From assembly GCA_013398295.1 (NCBI GenBank), contig VZSF01011317.1, positions 36,973 to 100,972 of the forward strand: DNA of 64,000 nt. Reading direction: 5' to 3'. Below the pieces are notes generated by a model, which ran no database searches, had not been told where the DNA came from, and worked only from the letters and a program-made list of their open reading frames with translations. This stretch comes from Chionis minor (lineage: Eukaryota; Chordata; Aves; Charadriiformes; Chionididae). Numbering within the stretch: position 1 is the stretch's first letter; each line of letters opens with the position of its first letter. The translations under genes and the position numbers were made by a program. Shown piece after piece: positions 23,656-36,639 of this stretch.

Positions 23656-26099
23656 TCGAGGCAGTGGGGTTCTTCCAAAAGGCAGGCATTGCCTTCGGCT
23701 GTGTGTGGGGGAACACAACATTGTAGTGTGTGTTACAGAGCCAGAGAGAAGCAGCCCTGCCAAGGGCTGCCTGATTTCTAAATTCAAAGTAGCTTTCGGC
23801 CAAAAATTAGGTCCAGAGAGGTTTAATCCAGAGAAGTGTTTACTGTAAAACATGGGAGTAATCCTGGGATTCGCACGCACCAGGTTCCCATTGAAAACAC
23901 TGAAAGCTCAGCAGCAGGCTGGGTACTTCAGGTATCCTCCTCAGTGCTAGTGAGGCTCTTTGGTTTTTAAACATCGTGATTTAATCCGAGCTTGCTCTGG
24001 CATGGAGCTCCCGGTAGTTAATTTTAGGTTGTGGGATTGTGTGATTTGAGGTCGGTTCTATGAACAGAAATGTGCCGTTCTGCTGCGGCATGTGTGCAGT
24101 GGAGATACAGGGCAATTTACTGCTGTGGCCTGTTGCCATATCACAGTATTATTATCCCTTGGGACAGAAACAATGCAGATTTATGACCTCGCTTGAGTTC
24201 TTTGTTTTGGTTATTTTTTCCTGTCAGGTTATTTTTAGTGCAAAATTGTTCCAAATTATGTCGAGAACAGGAGAAGCTGAACTAAAACGGTGGTCAGAAA
24301 CAGTGCTGTGTATGAGGGACGCTTCTGTGGGCGACAAGAGTCAGTGGTGTGTTGTATTGTATAACCCTAAAGAAATGTCTAGAAAGCAATGTGTCACCTC
24401 TATTGTTTTCGGACAGTCCCCAATCCAAGCTGTGAAGAAGCAGCTCCGCTGGCTGTCAATTTTAGCAGCTGCAGGATCAGATGCTTTGACGTGAAACAGC
24501 CGCTCTCAAGAAAAACACACGTCCATGTGTAAGGACATGAGCTAGCTGACACGGTCCCTCCCCTTCCACTGCTTTTGAAGAATACACAATATTCAAACCC
24601 TTAAATCACTTGCAGGCCGGCGTCCTCTGTTCAAGACATTTTTACGTCTCCCTGGGCTGTCTGGCTGTTTTGCTTTCCGAGACACAACCACGGCGTTTCT
24701 CAGAAATTCATTAACAAATTCACAACCTCTTGTGGGTGGCCTGGGAAACAGCAGCATGGATGAATGCTCCGCTGATACGGTTTTAATGTTGAGCTGTCAG
24801 AGGTACAGGTACCTGACAGTTCTTGAAGCCTAATTATGGAGCACAACTTTCTCTGTTGCTGTCTGGCTGCTCCAAAGAGACAGCTGTGTTCCCTTTAATG
24901 AAAGCCTGCTGTAATAATAGCTTGCAAATATTTTATCTCTGGAAGCAATTATTAGTTTGTTTTAAAAGCTGAGCTAACACTGGAGACATGTTTATTCTCC
25001 AAGTAGACACCCTGTATTTGAACTATCAAATTTCTCGTTGCTATTTTTAAACCAGTGTTGTGCAGTTGTGAACGCTTCATCTGCTACAGAAAATACCCTA
25101 ATTTGTTAATGAATTAACAAAGGGGGAGTTAAGGGAGAGGTTTCAAGAGCAAAAAAGATGTGTTGGGAAATCACCTCGTTTCCAAATTAAATTAGAAGTG
25201 TGGGATGTTGCCAGGAAGTCCCAAAGCCCTAAGGAGCTGTGTAATGCTCACACAGCACCTCCTGCTCCCCTCCCACTGAGCGCCCTCCACTGTCTGTCTC
25301 CATCCCTCTGTCCTCCTGCTCCCTTGGTGGCCAGGAGCTTTCTGTCCCGGGTGGGACAACACTGGCAGCAGCCACAGCAGGGGCTGGGACACGGTGGCCT
25401 CCACTGGCACTTGCTGATCTTTGCTATAGCACTGTAAATCTTAATCAAAAATGCAGGCTCGGGCCAGTCTCACTTAGTCTGCTTTTGTGAGTGGCCTCAG
25501 CAGGATTTTGTTCTCGGTTAATCATGGCCCCAGGCTCTTATGACAGTGAGTGCTCATTTGGTGGAGGCCACCATTGCAAGTGGCTGCTGGCAGGAGTCTG
25601 AGTCACAGCCAGAGTCAAATTCAACGGAAGCTGCTCTTTTCTGAATATGAGAGCGCCGAGGAACATGCAAGCTGGACAAGTTATTTAGCATTTTTTTCCA
25701 GGCTGCAGTTATTTTTCCTTCCTTTCCCGGGGGAAGCATGGTGTCAAATTCCTTCTCTAGCAATTATGAAACGCAGGTAGCGTGTCGTGCATCTTGCGTT
25801 CATGGCTCTCTGCACAACGAGTAACACCACCCCCCCGAGACGCAGCAGGATGGTGCCTTGCAGCCACGATGGGTGGTAGGGATTGAATTTCCTGAAGCGG
25901 TATCTCCTTCCCCCTCAAAAATATTGTGCTATTACTGTACACAGTGATGCCATGAAACTTGTGCATCAGCCTGATCTGGGCCTGTGTGGGGTTTCTCTTT
26001 CCCTTTCATTTGCCCTCTGCAGGTGACCTGGTCTCCTGAAGGGGGTGCAAGACCAGGTAGAGGAGGAGCCACCTCCTCTCTGCCACCAGCCTTAAACAT
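23656..26099. other. Repeat-poor intergenic DNA
   Basis: There is no CR1 or gene. The block 24,690-25,060 is listed separately as a candidate conserved noncoding element. The remainder holds only short chance frames. Confidence 0.5.
24690..25060. promoter_or_regulatory. Candidate conserved noncoding element
   Basis: This repeat-free block has dense TAAT/ATTA cores (CCTAATTATGG, GCAATTATTAG), E-box-like CAGCTG and a quasi-palindrome at 24,794-24,819 (CTGTCAG facing CTGACAG). It resembles vertebrate noncoding enhancers by texture only. Confidence 0.22.
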
Positions 26100-26102
26100 T
26101 CC

Positions 26103-26224
26103 CGGTCAGGTTGGACGGGGCTCTGAGTAACCTGATGTAGTTGAAGATGTCCCTGCTTATTGCAGGGGGGTTGGACTAGATGACCTTTCAAGGTCCCTTC
26201 CAACCCAAACTGTTCCATGATTCT
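26103..26224 (+). mobile_element. CR1 LINE, short 3' tail fragment
   Basis: The plus strand reads GTCAGGTTGGACGGGGCTCTGAG, then GGGGGGTTGGACTAGATGACC, GGTCCCTTCCAACCC and a one-unit tail (TGATTCT). Only about 120 bases of the 3' end are present. Confidence 0.92.
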
Positions 26225-27552
26225 ACATCAACCCATACAGCCCTCTCCCTCCATCCTTGCTTCGCTCCTTCCCCTGCTTGGACCCCCACTGATCCCTTTG
26301 ATGCACCATTGCTCTTGTCTGCTTTGGCATTTTGGTGAAGAGAGGAAAAAGGACAGCAGATGGAATATGGGGGTGAAGGTCCCCTCCTGCCCCTGGACCA
26401 GCCTGGAGCAGAAAGCCAGTGCCAATAATCCAGCCCGGGTTCTGTTTTCTTCCTCCGCCCTCAGGATCCTACCACACAACAAAAGTACAAAACTGCTTCG
26501 TTGCTCCAAAAAGCCACATTAAGAACATAAAGCCAGTTCTCGCACTAAGTCGATGAGAGGCGGCAGCAGGGTCAAGTCTGTGTGAAGAAAATGGGAGCTC
26601 CAACATCAAAGGCAGGCAAAGGAAGGGCACAGCATGAGCTCATGGGATTGTTTACTACGTAACGTGCTCTCCACATTTTTTATACCTATTGCTTGGATCT
26701 TATTTTCCTTTGAACTCCAGACAATGTGCACATTTAGGCCCAAACCCATTCCCACTAAAAATGTTTTCATATTCACTACAATGCAGATTACATAAATTCT
26801 TTAATCTCACGTTTGCCTCTTGAACACTATAATCAACCATTTTATGCTCGGTTAGATATAAAATGAACCCAGGCAAATTAGCTTTATTTCAGCATGTTGC
26901 GTATTCTAAACTGTCTAATCTTGACGGGAATCCATCAGGGCCTTCTCAACCGTAAAGGTGAACACAGCCCAGATCTAAATGGGAAAACTGCACAGCTACT
27001 TCACTTTGTGAAAATACGGGGTGAGGTGGGATCATACACCATTTTAATAGATCCTAGAGAGGCACTTCTGCCCTGGGACAAATCAACAGCACAACACAGG
27101 GTATGCTGGGGAATCTGATTAAGCGTCTTCAGAAGAAAAATCTGCTCAAGAAAACATTTTAAAGATCTGAAAAAACCCAACAGCAACAAAAACACCCTTG
27201 AAAACATGAACCACGCGCGGTCACTATTCCAGTTACTCTCCGCCTGTTACTGGCTGCCTCAGTCCTCTCCTGTCGGCAGTGTTTTCTTAACAGTCAGAGC
27301 TCTTCTATCTTGTAAAATAAAGGTCTCAAAAGTAATGGGAAGCTGTGAATAGGTCCTCGTGACACTGGAAGGGAGACAGATGCATTAGGTAATTTACAGG
27401 AAGTGCCTTTGGCAGCTTTGCGACTACCATTTCTATAAATATCTGTTGTAGAAAAAACACAGGGACACAAAAGGAGCTTTGTCAGAAAAAAAACAATGAT
27501 ACACTGTCGTAGGGAAATAATGTTACTAGACTTTGCAAGAAGAACTGCACTC
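26225..27552. other. Intergenic DNA, nothing recognised
   Basis: Short chance frames only. No repeat, RNA gene or promoter could be recognised. Confidence 0.55.
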
Positions 27553-28208
27553 TGAATCCTGGTGCCCTGGTGGATGAGTAGACCATGAGCCAGCAATGTG
27601 CCTTTGTGACTAAGAAGGCCAAAGGCATCCTGGGGTGCATCAAGTGTGGCCAGCAGGTGGAGGGAGGTCATCCTCCCTCTCTACTCTGCCCTGGTGAGGC
27701 CACAACTCGAGTCCTGTGTCCAGTTCTGGGCTCCCCAGTTTAAGGACAGGGAACTGCTGGAGAAGGTATAGCGAAGGGCTATGAAGGTGATCAAGAGACT
27801 GGAGCACCTCTCTTATGAGGAAAGGCTGAGAGACCTGGGTCTGTTTAGCCTGCAGAAAAGAAGATTGAGAGGGGATCTCATCAACGTTTGTAAGTATCTA
27901 AAGGGCAGGTGTCAAGAGGACGGGGCCAGACTCTTTTCAGTGGTGGTCAGAGACAGGACAAGGCGCAACAGGCACATGCTGGAACACAGGAAGTTCCATC
28001 TCAACATGAGGAAAAACTTCTTTGCTTTGAGGGTGGCAGAGCACAGGAACACCCAGAGAGGTGGTGGAGTCTCCGACTCTGGAGACATTCAAACCCCACC
28101 TGGGCGCCATCCCGTGCAACCTGCTGTAGGTGACCTGCTCTGGCAGGGGGGATGGACTAGATGATTCTTCCAGCCCCTACCATTCTGTGATTTTGTGATT
28201 CTGTGACT
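27553..28208 (+). mobile_element. CR1 LINE, 3' portion
   Basis: The plus strand covers the end of the reverse transcriptase and the C-terminal region: ATGAGCCAGCAATGTGCC, then CTCTACTCTGCCCTGGTGAGG, then an open frame with [20 protein letters not shown] and RRLRGDLINVCKYLKG, the 3' UTR and an ATTCTGTGATTTTGTG tail. A stop interrupts the frame just before 27,781 and the C-terminus is frameshifted near 28,060. It is 5'-truncated and inactive. Confidence 0.96.
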
Positions 28209-29091
28209 CTGAGGCTGTTGGTTTATATTCTGTAGAAAGAACCTATGGCCTCCAGATCCTACTGGGCTAAACTCTGCTTTTCTAGATCCTGCCTGTGGCT
28301 GGATCCCTCTGGTTTCATTAAGCTCTTTCGTTTCTCTACCTGGACTGAATTAGCACTGTTTTCTTGTACTTCTTAGAATAAAGTTTGGTCCTTGGCAGAA
28401 TTGTGGCCTCATGTAATTTCCCACAGTTTGGACTCCAAGTTTTTTATGGACAGGTGTTGCTTTCACAGTGCTTAGCTGCAGCTGCAGCCTTTTGCCAACA
28501 GCCGAGTCAATCACAAAAGTACTATTGGCTTTTCTGCAATACTTTTGGAAGGCCCTGGTTGGCAGCCATGAGGGCTGACTTTGATTATCTCTGAAGGTCT
28601 GTTGTGAAGATTGGTCTGAGCCCCAGCTCAGACACCTGGGAAAATTTACTTTCCCATCCCAATAATGAATCACAGTGTTTAAAATGATAGTAGCTTATTA
28701 AAGGTGGAGAAGAAAAGATAAACAGACTAGCATGTAATGAGTGGGTGCGCTTTTCCCAAAGTCAAACAACAAAGTAAATCAATTTGAAGTCTTCCTCTAT
28801 AATTTCATGGTGAGCAAACTGCAGGCTGGTTTGTGCCTCCAGGACTAACACCGCACTGGCAGCCTGTGAGCACCATCTCTCCTCCCAGGATAAAAAAGCT
28901 GATGCCTCCAGTCTGAACCACCCTTCAGCCAACCCAAGCTCCTTCTCTCTTCTGGCTCCTCTACCAAGCTGTCTCTTTTTGACCGCTAGTCCTCTTTTTC
29001 AGTGATTTCAACTCCAAGACCCAATTTCCCCAAAGGATCCTCTTAACTGTGGTTTCTTCTCTCTCTTTTTTGAATTGGGTATTTTCATGCC
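28209..29091. other. Intergenic DNA, nothing recognised
   Basis: The region lies between a CR1 and a solo LTR. I see no gene, RNA gene or repeat family. Confidence 0.55.
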
Positions 29092-29807
29092 TGTCCTGGT
29101 GTGAGTGACACAGGACTAATTGCTTTTCTAATGCTTGGGAAAGCTGTATTTGTGTAAGACTCTAGTGTCTGAATTAGTGAAGATATTTACTGTATAGCCA
29201 GCCATGGTGTGTGGGTTTCAAGGTCTCAGTGTTTTCGAGCTCGCCAGGTGGAGGGATGAGGAGGAGCGAGACTCAGGCACTTGACCCAAGCTGGCCAATA
29301 GGATCATTTCATACCATAAACGTCACATTCAATATAAATTATAAAGTCTGCTGCGAGGTAGGGGGGTTTCCCCCTTGCTCACGCTCTCCCCCTTGATGGC
29401 TCTCCCTTGATGGCTCTCCCTTGATGGCTCTCCCTTGATGGTGGCAATCCAGAGGACTTCTTGCCCTGGTGCCGGATCCCTGAGGCCTTCCCTTCTTCCT
29501 GAAGCTGTAGCGCTCGCAGTGTCTGACATTTACTGTCCACTGCTGGGAGTGCACAGCTTCATACTGATATAGTTGGCTGAGTATAATCCTTGTACAGTCT
29601 ATACGGGTATCAGGATCAACATGGGTTCCTTTGTGTTAGTACTGTTAATTATCCAGTTCTATCCTATTAAATCTGTTTATCTTTCAACCCCTGGGTTTTC
29701 TTGTTTTCTTCCCGATTCCCCTTCCTGGGTGGGGAGGGGTCATCGGGTGAGAGAGAATAATTGTCTAAGGGACAATAAATTGTTATGGGTTTTCTCAAAC
29801 CATAACA
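29092..29807 (+). mobile_element. Solo LTR of an avian ERVL-type endogenous retrovirus
   Basis: The element begins TGTCCTGG and ends ACCATAACA, so it has TG...CA termini. The flanking pentamers are ATGCC and ATGCT, a 4-of-5 match to a target duplication of the length used by ERVL. Inside, in LTR order, are a CCAAT box (29,295-29,299), a TATA-like TATAAA (29,333-29,338), a polyadenylation signal ATTAAA (29,666-29,671) and the avian-type U5 text ATTAAATCTGTTTATCTTTCAACCCC. I recognise the layout from common bird ERVL LTRs. No gag, pol or env sequence adjoins it, so it is probably a solo LTR left by recombination between LTRs. It contains a 14-bp minisatellite. Confidence 0.82.
29384..29441 (+). 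repeat. 14-bp minisatellite inside the LTR
   Basis: About four copies of a 14-mer (CTCTCCCTTGATGG) lie in tandem, the last three essentially identical. The array lies about 45 bases after the TATA-like box, so it would fall in the R region of the LTR transcript or close to it. Confidence 0.93.
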
Positions 29808-30210
29808 ATGCTCTAAAGCTACAAGCTATGTGAAAAGTCAGACAGACCAGTCACTCTAGGCCGGTTTTAGCTTGGTTGATTGGCTCAGGTTTTTCTTGTG
29901 TTATAGTAACTGTGTAATTTCTTCTGCTTTCACATGCTTAGGTTTGGTGGGCTTTTTTGTTTGATAGGGTTTTTCTGTGTTGTTTTGTAGGGTCTTTTTT
30001 TTTGTTTGGTTGGGGTTTTTTTAAGGGAAATGCTCCAAATATGAAAAACTTCAGTGAAAATCTAGTGTCTTTCAGATGCCTTCCTCAAACATGCCCGTTA
30101 ATCCATTTCCAGAGGTCCCTTCCCTGCTACCAGACTCCAGCTGTTTGCTCCCTCCTTCCCAGCTGCCATCCTTTTAGAGCTTTCTGGATATGTCTCCCCT
30201 TCTCCTTTAG

Positions 30211-30280
30211 ACCTTGACCATCAGGCTTGTGGCTCAGAGGCTCAGGTCAGATCTAGCCGATACAAAGACCATGTATGGAG
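30211..30280 (+). other. Candidate 70-bp internal exon
   Basis: The segment is preceded by a pyrimidine-rich tract ending TCTCCCCTTCTCCTTTAG and followed by a strong donor GGAG|GTAAGTTT. One plus-strand phase is open throughout (TIRLVAQRLRSDLADTKTMY in its core) and open on both sides. Its length is not a multiple of three. I recognise no protein family. It may be an exon of a noncoding RNA or of an unannotated gene, or a chance pair of splice sites. Confidence 0.25.
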
Positions 30281-31716
30281 GTAAGTTTCCTCTTGAATAC
30301 TTGTGCTTATTTCCTGGAAAATGCATTTGCTTGCCTGACCTGCGTTTGCTCTGTTGGCTCCAACTCCTTATCAGCCTTCTCCTCCCTCCGACCTCAGCGT
30401 CCTGTCTTTACATCTTCTCTCAGGTTTACCTCTGTGCCTGGAGCTCCTTTGCCTTCCCAAGCCATGGACTTTCTGTCCTTCTGCTCTGGTATTGCCCCTC
30501 TGCTGCTTTGATCAGACTGGGCTCTGATGTCCAGACTATCTGAAAACAGCTATGGAAGTTTTTATATGAAAACCAGGTGATTTATAAAATAACCAGTTAG
30601 GCAGTCAAAAATAGAGGCAGCTAAAATATATCCTTGCCTTTTATAACCTCTTTGGGGAAATGACTTGAGAGGGTTTCCTTAGGCAACAGGTGTGTAGCAG
30701 GTTTCCCAAAACAAGTACCATCTTTACTACAAAGAAGATTATCAGCATCCCCTACAAATAGGTAAGACACACAACAACAAACCTGTGGATTAAATACCAT
30801 CTCTTTTGCAAATGGTTTTGCAGATTTAAATAAAATGGATGCACATTTTAAACAAAAATAAATAGTGTGTGTGGATGTGAGGAGGAGAAAAAGTTGTATA
30901 GGCCAAGCTCTGTTTTTTTAAAAAACCACAAATACACATGAAAGGAGACATGGTAGTGGAATAGGACATGAAGGACTGCATAGGGGAGTGCTGTTGTACT
31001 TGCAAAAACAAGTAAATGTAAGGAATAAGGATCTTCTCCTGTTCAAAGGCAAGAAGTTACCATGTGAAAATGACATCATGGCTCTCGTTTTTTTCTGTCT
31101 CTCTCCCTGCAAATACAGCCTGGGAGCACAGAAGAATGAGATCATCACATCTCACGCATCATCATTTCTAAGGGCAGTTACAGTCCCGTTATCACATATG
31201 ACACCCTGCTACAGCTTTCTCCAAGGATCTTGCAGAGCAAAACCCCAGAGCTTCCTTCAATTAGACATATTTGGTGTCTGTCTGCTGCCTCTAGTAGAGG
31301 TAAAATTCAACCCTGTGCATATTTTATGTGCCTTGTAATAATACCCGCTCTTTCATTGCGGAAGAGGCATCCTATTGCCTTCCTATGACACTTCTTTGGG
31401 ATTGCAGCTGGAAGATGTGTCTCTGGGACTTCCCTTTGTTTCCTCACTATGAACTAGATGCATGTGACAGACGCTGGATTGGCAGCCCCACGGAAACAGA
31501 TACTCCAGGCCACCAGCTTGCACAAATGGTGATAGTTTGAGTGTCTGGGTTCTGTATGGCACCTATCGCTTTGCTGCTAGACCACGCAAAGTTAATCGGC
31601 AGCTGTCAAATAGCACCGTTCAAGCATTTCTTCTGGGCTGGGGTGGTAACTCACCCGGTTAATGTCGCAGGAGCACAGCCAAAGCTGATACAAGATTTCA
31701 GGTCTTTATTTCAATC

Positions 31717-31742
31717 TTTTTTTGTTTTGTTTTGTTTTGTTT
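31717..31742. repeat. (TTTTG)n simple repeat
   Basis: T-rich run with four TTTTG/GTTTT units. Confidence 0.9.
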
Positions 31743-32156
31743 CCCCTTTCCTTTTAGAGAAGGAGAGATAGCTGCCCTCCTTATTGCAGGTCTCCACCTC
31801 GACTTGCCTCTTTAGAGATGCCCTCTGACAGTCTGAAGACTGTCCTTCTTGAAAAGAAGAGGAATAGGGTGAAAAGTGGGATCATGATAACCCACTGCGG
31901 GGTTACCTACCTCCTTGTGATCTTTATACTGCCCCACCAGCACTCAGATTTGGTAACGTTAAGCTTGCTCTGGCATCCATGTGCTATATTGCAGCCACTC
32001 CCAAATGTTTGGATTCGTTTGTCAAAGGCAAAATGGTAATAGTGAAGTCCGTGCCATACAAAGCGTTGTATCAGCCTACAAATGTACACAGGTGCCTGTG
32101 CCCTCTGCTTCTCATGGAATAATAACTTGACCCTTTTGTATAGAACACCTGAAAAA

Positions 32157-32231
32157 TAAACATACATGCATATACATGCAGCACATGCATGCATTTATGC
32201 AAACATACATTGTATATGTATGTGTGTTTAC
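32157..32231. repeat. ATGC-rich imperfect simple repeat
   Basis: Alternating CATACATGCATATACATGCA-like text with several overlapping ATGCAT palindromes, ending in TATGTATGTGTGT. Confidence 0.75.
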
Positions 32232-34927
32232 AAACTTAGGAAATAACGTAATCAAATCCTTTTCCCTGCTAGTAAAGCAAATCACATAACAATAATAATC
32301 CATTAGATAAGATAAGCAAGCTTCATCCTGAGAACCATTAATGTCACTTCTCTCCAAACTCATGTGGGAATGTTGTTGCCGAATACCATGGCTGTGCTCT
32401 GCAGTAATATTTCCTTTCTAATCTCCATTCCAAGCACATCCACCACCATATTGTGTTCACTGATTCCGAGCGGTGCTGCTGGTAAGCTTTAGTCATTTCC
32501 TTTCCCTCAGGTCTACTACAGGTGTATTTACAGAGAGCAAATCCCTCTCTCCTCAGTCTTTGATTTGGGAGACTAAACTACCTCTTTTAGGCTGCTCACA
32601 CTCCAATATGGTTCAAATGGGCCTTTTCCGTAGCTATTCCAAGCTGAATTTACTCTTCTTGAATGTGGTCTTTGTATTCATTTTCCAAGAGTAGGTCTTA
32701 CCAGTCAAAGGATGCCATCAGCATTTCCCTGTAAAATGGAAACACCTGTCCCGATAAACCAATGAACCATATCTGCTGGTTTTGTGGCCGCATCATGTTA
32801 GTGGGTACGGCCAATTACTACTCCGATTTTTCTTCTCAACGTCTATCCTTTTGAATGAGTAACTTCTCACCATCAGCTTAAACGCAGGACCAGTGCAGGA
32901 CCTTACACTTTGAACTACTGTCTTTCTCACCAAGGGGCTTAAAAATAGAAGGAGCGTAGTTGGATTAGGCCAGTATTTTATTACTTTCCACTTCACGACT
33001 TCCTCTTCAAGCAGCTGTGGCAAGGTCTTGTCTCACTTCTGGGTATATGAAGCAATCTCCAGAAACATGAACTGAATCTAACTCTAGATTGTCCAATGCA
33101 CTGCTGATCTCCTTTGCAAGGAAAACATTTCAATAGCAGAACGTAAAGACAAAAATAATACAGAGGCGCTGTAGGAATATGCATCCATCTACTCTAATGA
33201 CAGCATTTGTATCAAACTTCAGTCATCAAAGTCTAAGCTAGTTGTGTGGTTTCCCTCTACAACCACTAGAGAGATGCTGGCACCTCTACAGGGTTTTTAT
33301 CACTCATATTTTAGGCACTTATTTTAGGATCTGATGAACTATTTCCTATCAGTGCCGGCTTCTGCCTTTCCACAGACTGTCAAATGAATCCGCACCAGCA
33401 GACTCGCTGAAGGGTGCATCTGAAATCGGGTGAAATGAGCCTCTCTCCACTGTTTGTGTTAAAATTCAAAAGAATATCCCAGCCAGTGACTGAAATGGCT
33501 GGGTACATGAAGTACACGAAGTGCCATGCTGCGCTTTTCTACAAATTACACGTGGACATTAGCACTTTTCTGAAGATCATTACAAGGGTGGATTTTATGC
33601 GTGGGTGTTCCTGTGTCCCTTTTGAGCACTAGCTCTAGAATAACTAAATGTGCCAGCATCACACAGCAGCAGAGATAGTCAGCACGAATGAAAAACACCG
33701 GCGTTTTCACACTTGGATTCTTCATGCACTGAAAAGAAAAGAGATCACAGAGCAATCACCTGGGATGTCAGGGAACTGTACAAAAGAACTGCACTCCCTA
33801 AATCCAGTCCTTACTGACAAATATAAACACTGGAAAACATAGGATGTTTGAAACATATCTTTTTGTTTTTCAGAAACAAGTGTTTTCAAGAATGTTTATT
33901 GGAAGAATCGCTGTAATTCTAAATTGGAACAATAGTAAGTTTTGGAATTCTGATTTTCCACAAGAGAACTGGAATTAATTGGTGTAGAAAATGGCAGAGA
34001 TGGAAAATTGCCTCCGACCAATCCTATGTTACCATCTGTCCTTCTCTCACACTGATCCTGTTTTCTAAGAGCTCACTTTGAAAAAAAATACAGTCTTTTA
34101 GCAGACCGCTGTATCTAAACAAAACTATTGTTTTCACTCTTGTTTGTGACAAAAGGTCATGAACAGACATTGGGAGTTCCCAAATACAGCAGGAGCTCTG
34201 GAACAATTATAAACTGGAATTTCTAAAAAGGAAGGAATTTGTTGTGCAGGGCCAAGTCATAAGGATTAATTAGATTCAAGAAGGGACGTTGGCTTTCAAG
34301 TAGTCTGGGCTGGAAATAACGCAGATGGAGAAGTGAAAAAGAATAGAAAACATCGTGTCTGCAAACTGTTCTCTGAGTGGCTGTTTTTGGGAGGGTGCCA
34401 GCTAAAGGGCCCAACTTTTGGTAGGAAAGGTATGAATTATCCACGCCCATATCTATGGGTAATCAACTCACAAATCGGCTGATTAATTAATGTTGCCTCC
34501 TTAGAAAAAAACACTCAGGTTTGTGAGTGTATTTGGTGATAAACTTTTGGCGACTCAGACACCGTGGCTGGTGCACGTTTCCCTTTTCTGGCACGCGTGC
34601 CCCTCTGCACTTTCTGGTGGCCAAATGAGAGTCCAAACAATGCAACAAACTACTCCAGATAATTCATTTCTTTGTGCGGGGTGTTCTTCTCTGGATGCAC
34701 ACAAAACCCCAACAATTCCTTGCACCTTGATTGGGAAAAGTAGAAATAATCTTGGTTCACTGTCCCACCTAAAATGAGAGCTGAAAAATATTTTACTTGC
34801 CAAGACATAAATCCAACCTTGCTTGCCTCTCTAACTTCATTGTCTCTGAAAGCAGAACAGGAGCTCCTTTTCCTCCTTCAGGGTGCGATGTCAATAACTG
34901 TTAAAGTGGAAATACGAGTCAAAATCT

Positions 34928-35040
34928 CACAGAATCACAGAATCATTTAGGTTAGAAGAGACCTTTATGATCATCGAGTCGAATCATAAACCTAACACTG
35001 CCAAAACCGCCCCTAAACCATGTCCCTAAATTTCTCCACT
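34928..35040 (-). mobile_element. CR1 LINE, short 3' tail fragment, antisense
   Basis: Inverted tail (CACAGAATCACAGAATCATTTAGG), then AGAAGAGACCTTTATGATCATCGAGTC and CCTAACACTGCCAAAACCGCCCC. It is the same group as the 8,974, 12,466 and 42,030 copies. Similarity ends shortly after CCATGTCCCT. Confidence 0.92.
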
Positions 35041-36639
35041 TGTAGGCAGTGAGTGAAACACAAAATTAATCTCCTGCTGTTTCTGTGGGACTACATTCAG
35101 GCAAAATGAATAATCCCCAATACTTTAACTACTTCGGAGAGAAAACATAAAGCAGTCAGGTGCTTCTGAAGTGCTCAGCCTGTTGTTAGGCTGAGCTTGC
35201 CGTCTCTCTAGAAAACCTGATGTGTGCTGTTGGCAGCAGGCATCAGTGCCCCAAGGGAGAGGATATACAAGCCTGCAGGAATGTAGATAAATATCTAAGT
35301 TCTTACTCTACATGACAACAATAAAAAAAATAATCAGTGAAAGACTCCAAAGCTCTGCCAAGGGGCCCTCCTTCACAGTTACAAGTTCCTTACCAAGAGA
35401 ACGGCTAACCCTTCTAATTAAAAATATTTCATATTTATTAGATCCAACCACAATTCAGACTTTTTTTAACAAACAAAATTGACAGGGTTTGGTTTGTCTG
35501 AGGAAGGGGAGGGAGAAATGTATGTCCTTTCTTGGTCTGGGCACTGTTTTCTCTGCAGTAATGCCTGATGGTTTTGTCAGCGGTAATTTACCTGGTAACT
35601 TTCAGAACCAAAATGCAGGTAATCAACTTCTTGGTAAAATTCAGTAGCTTGCTGGACATACTTATACACCTTAGGAAAGCACCTACTGATTATAGCAACG
35701 CATCCTAGAGTTCAGGTAGTGTAACTGAACCCGAGGGTGTGTAATTGTCTGGGGAAGTAGTATTTTATTATAGAATTTTCTGAACAGCGGGTACTTGGTC
35801 AACTCTGGCAATTCCCCAGATATACAGACTGCCCCTTGGGAGTGCTATTTATAAGCTCAAAAGAGGCTGAAGAGCACTCACACAAAGGCTGCCACCTTCA
35901 AGAAAATTCATGATGATCTTACACTGTTTTGAGAAGGAAGAGAGATGCGGCGTTGTGCTAAGCTTAAAGCATGAAGCGACAGACAAGTATGTTTTCACTC
36001 CTTTGTCTTGACCTCTCTATCGAAGACCGTGATACCATGATATTGATGAAAATACACTATTCGTTGCATTGTCAGCTTAGAAAAATCAATACAGGAAAAT
36101 GTAAACCTACAGGTAACTCCACATCCCTTTCTCCAAAAGGCTCCCAGGATTCCCTATAGCAGATGACTATAGAGAATATTATGTTTTCATGGCCTAGAGC
36201 TTGTAGGGTGAGGCTTTGCTGTATTTCCATTAAAAAAACAACCCACAATAAAACCACAAAAAAATCCCAAGACAATTATATGCAAAACAGTTACCTGAGT
36301 GCAAGTAGTACGTGTAGTTTCTATACCTGATCAGTCTTTTTGGTGACAGACTGGCTTTATTTGGAATTTTTAAAATTACAGTTGAACATAGTCTAATTGC
36401 AAGCCCAAACCGCTCTGAAGACTTAACGATTCAGTGTGTAAAAGTTTCCTGCTGGGTTTGGAAGCTGAACTGAGTAAAACCATCAGATGAGCACAAGAGC
36501 GAGAGAGCCAGAAACAGAAGTTCAGTGTGAAATTGTGACACTTTCCAATTGCGGTGGCAGTGAGTCACCTGCTTGTGGCACCACACTTAGAGCCCAGCGG
36601 GGCTGCACAAGCTACCACTGACCGTCATTTGAATAGAAA

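Larger units (their letters stand above)
29808..34927. other. Intergenic DNA with one exon-like segment
   Basis: No repeat family is recognised apart from short simple repeats (31,717-31,742 and 32,157-32,231). One segment with good splice signals, 30,211-30,280, is listed separately. The other frames are short and overlapping. Confidence 0.5.
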
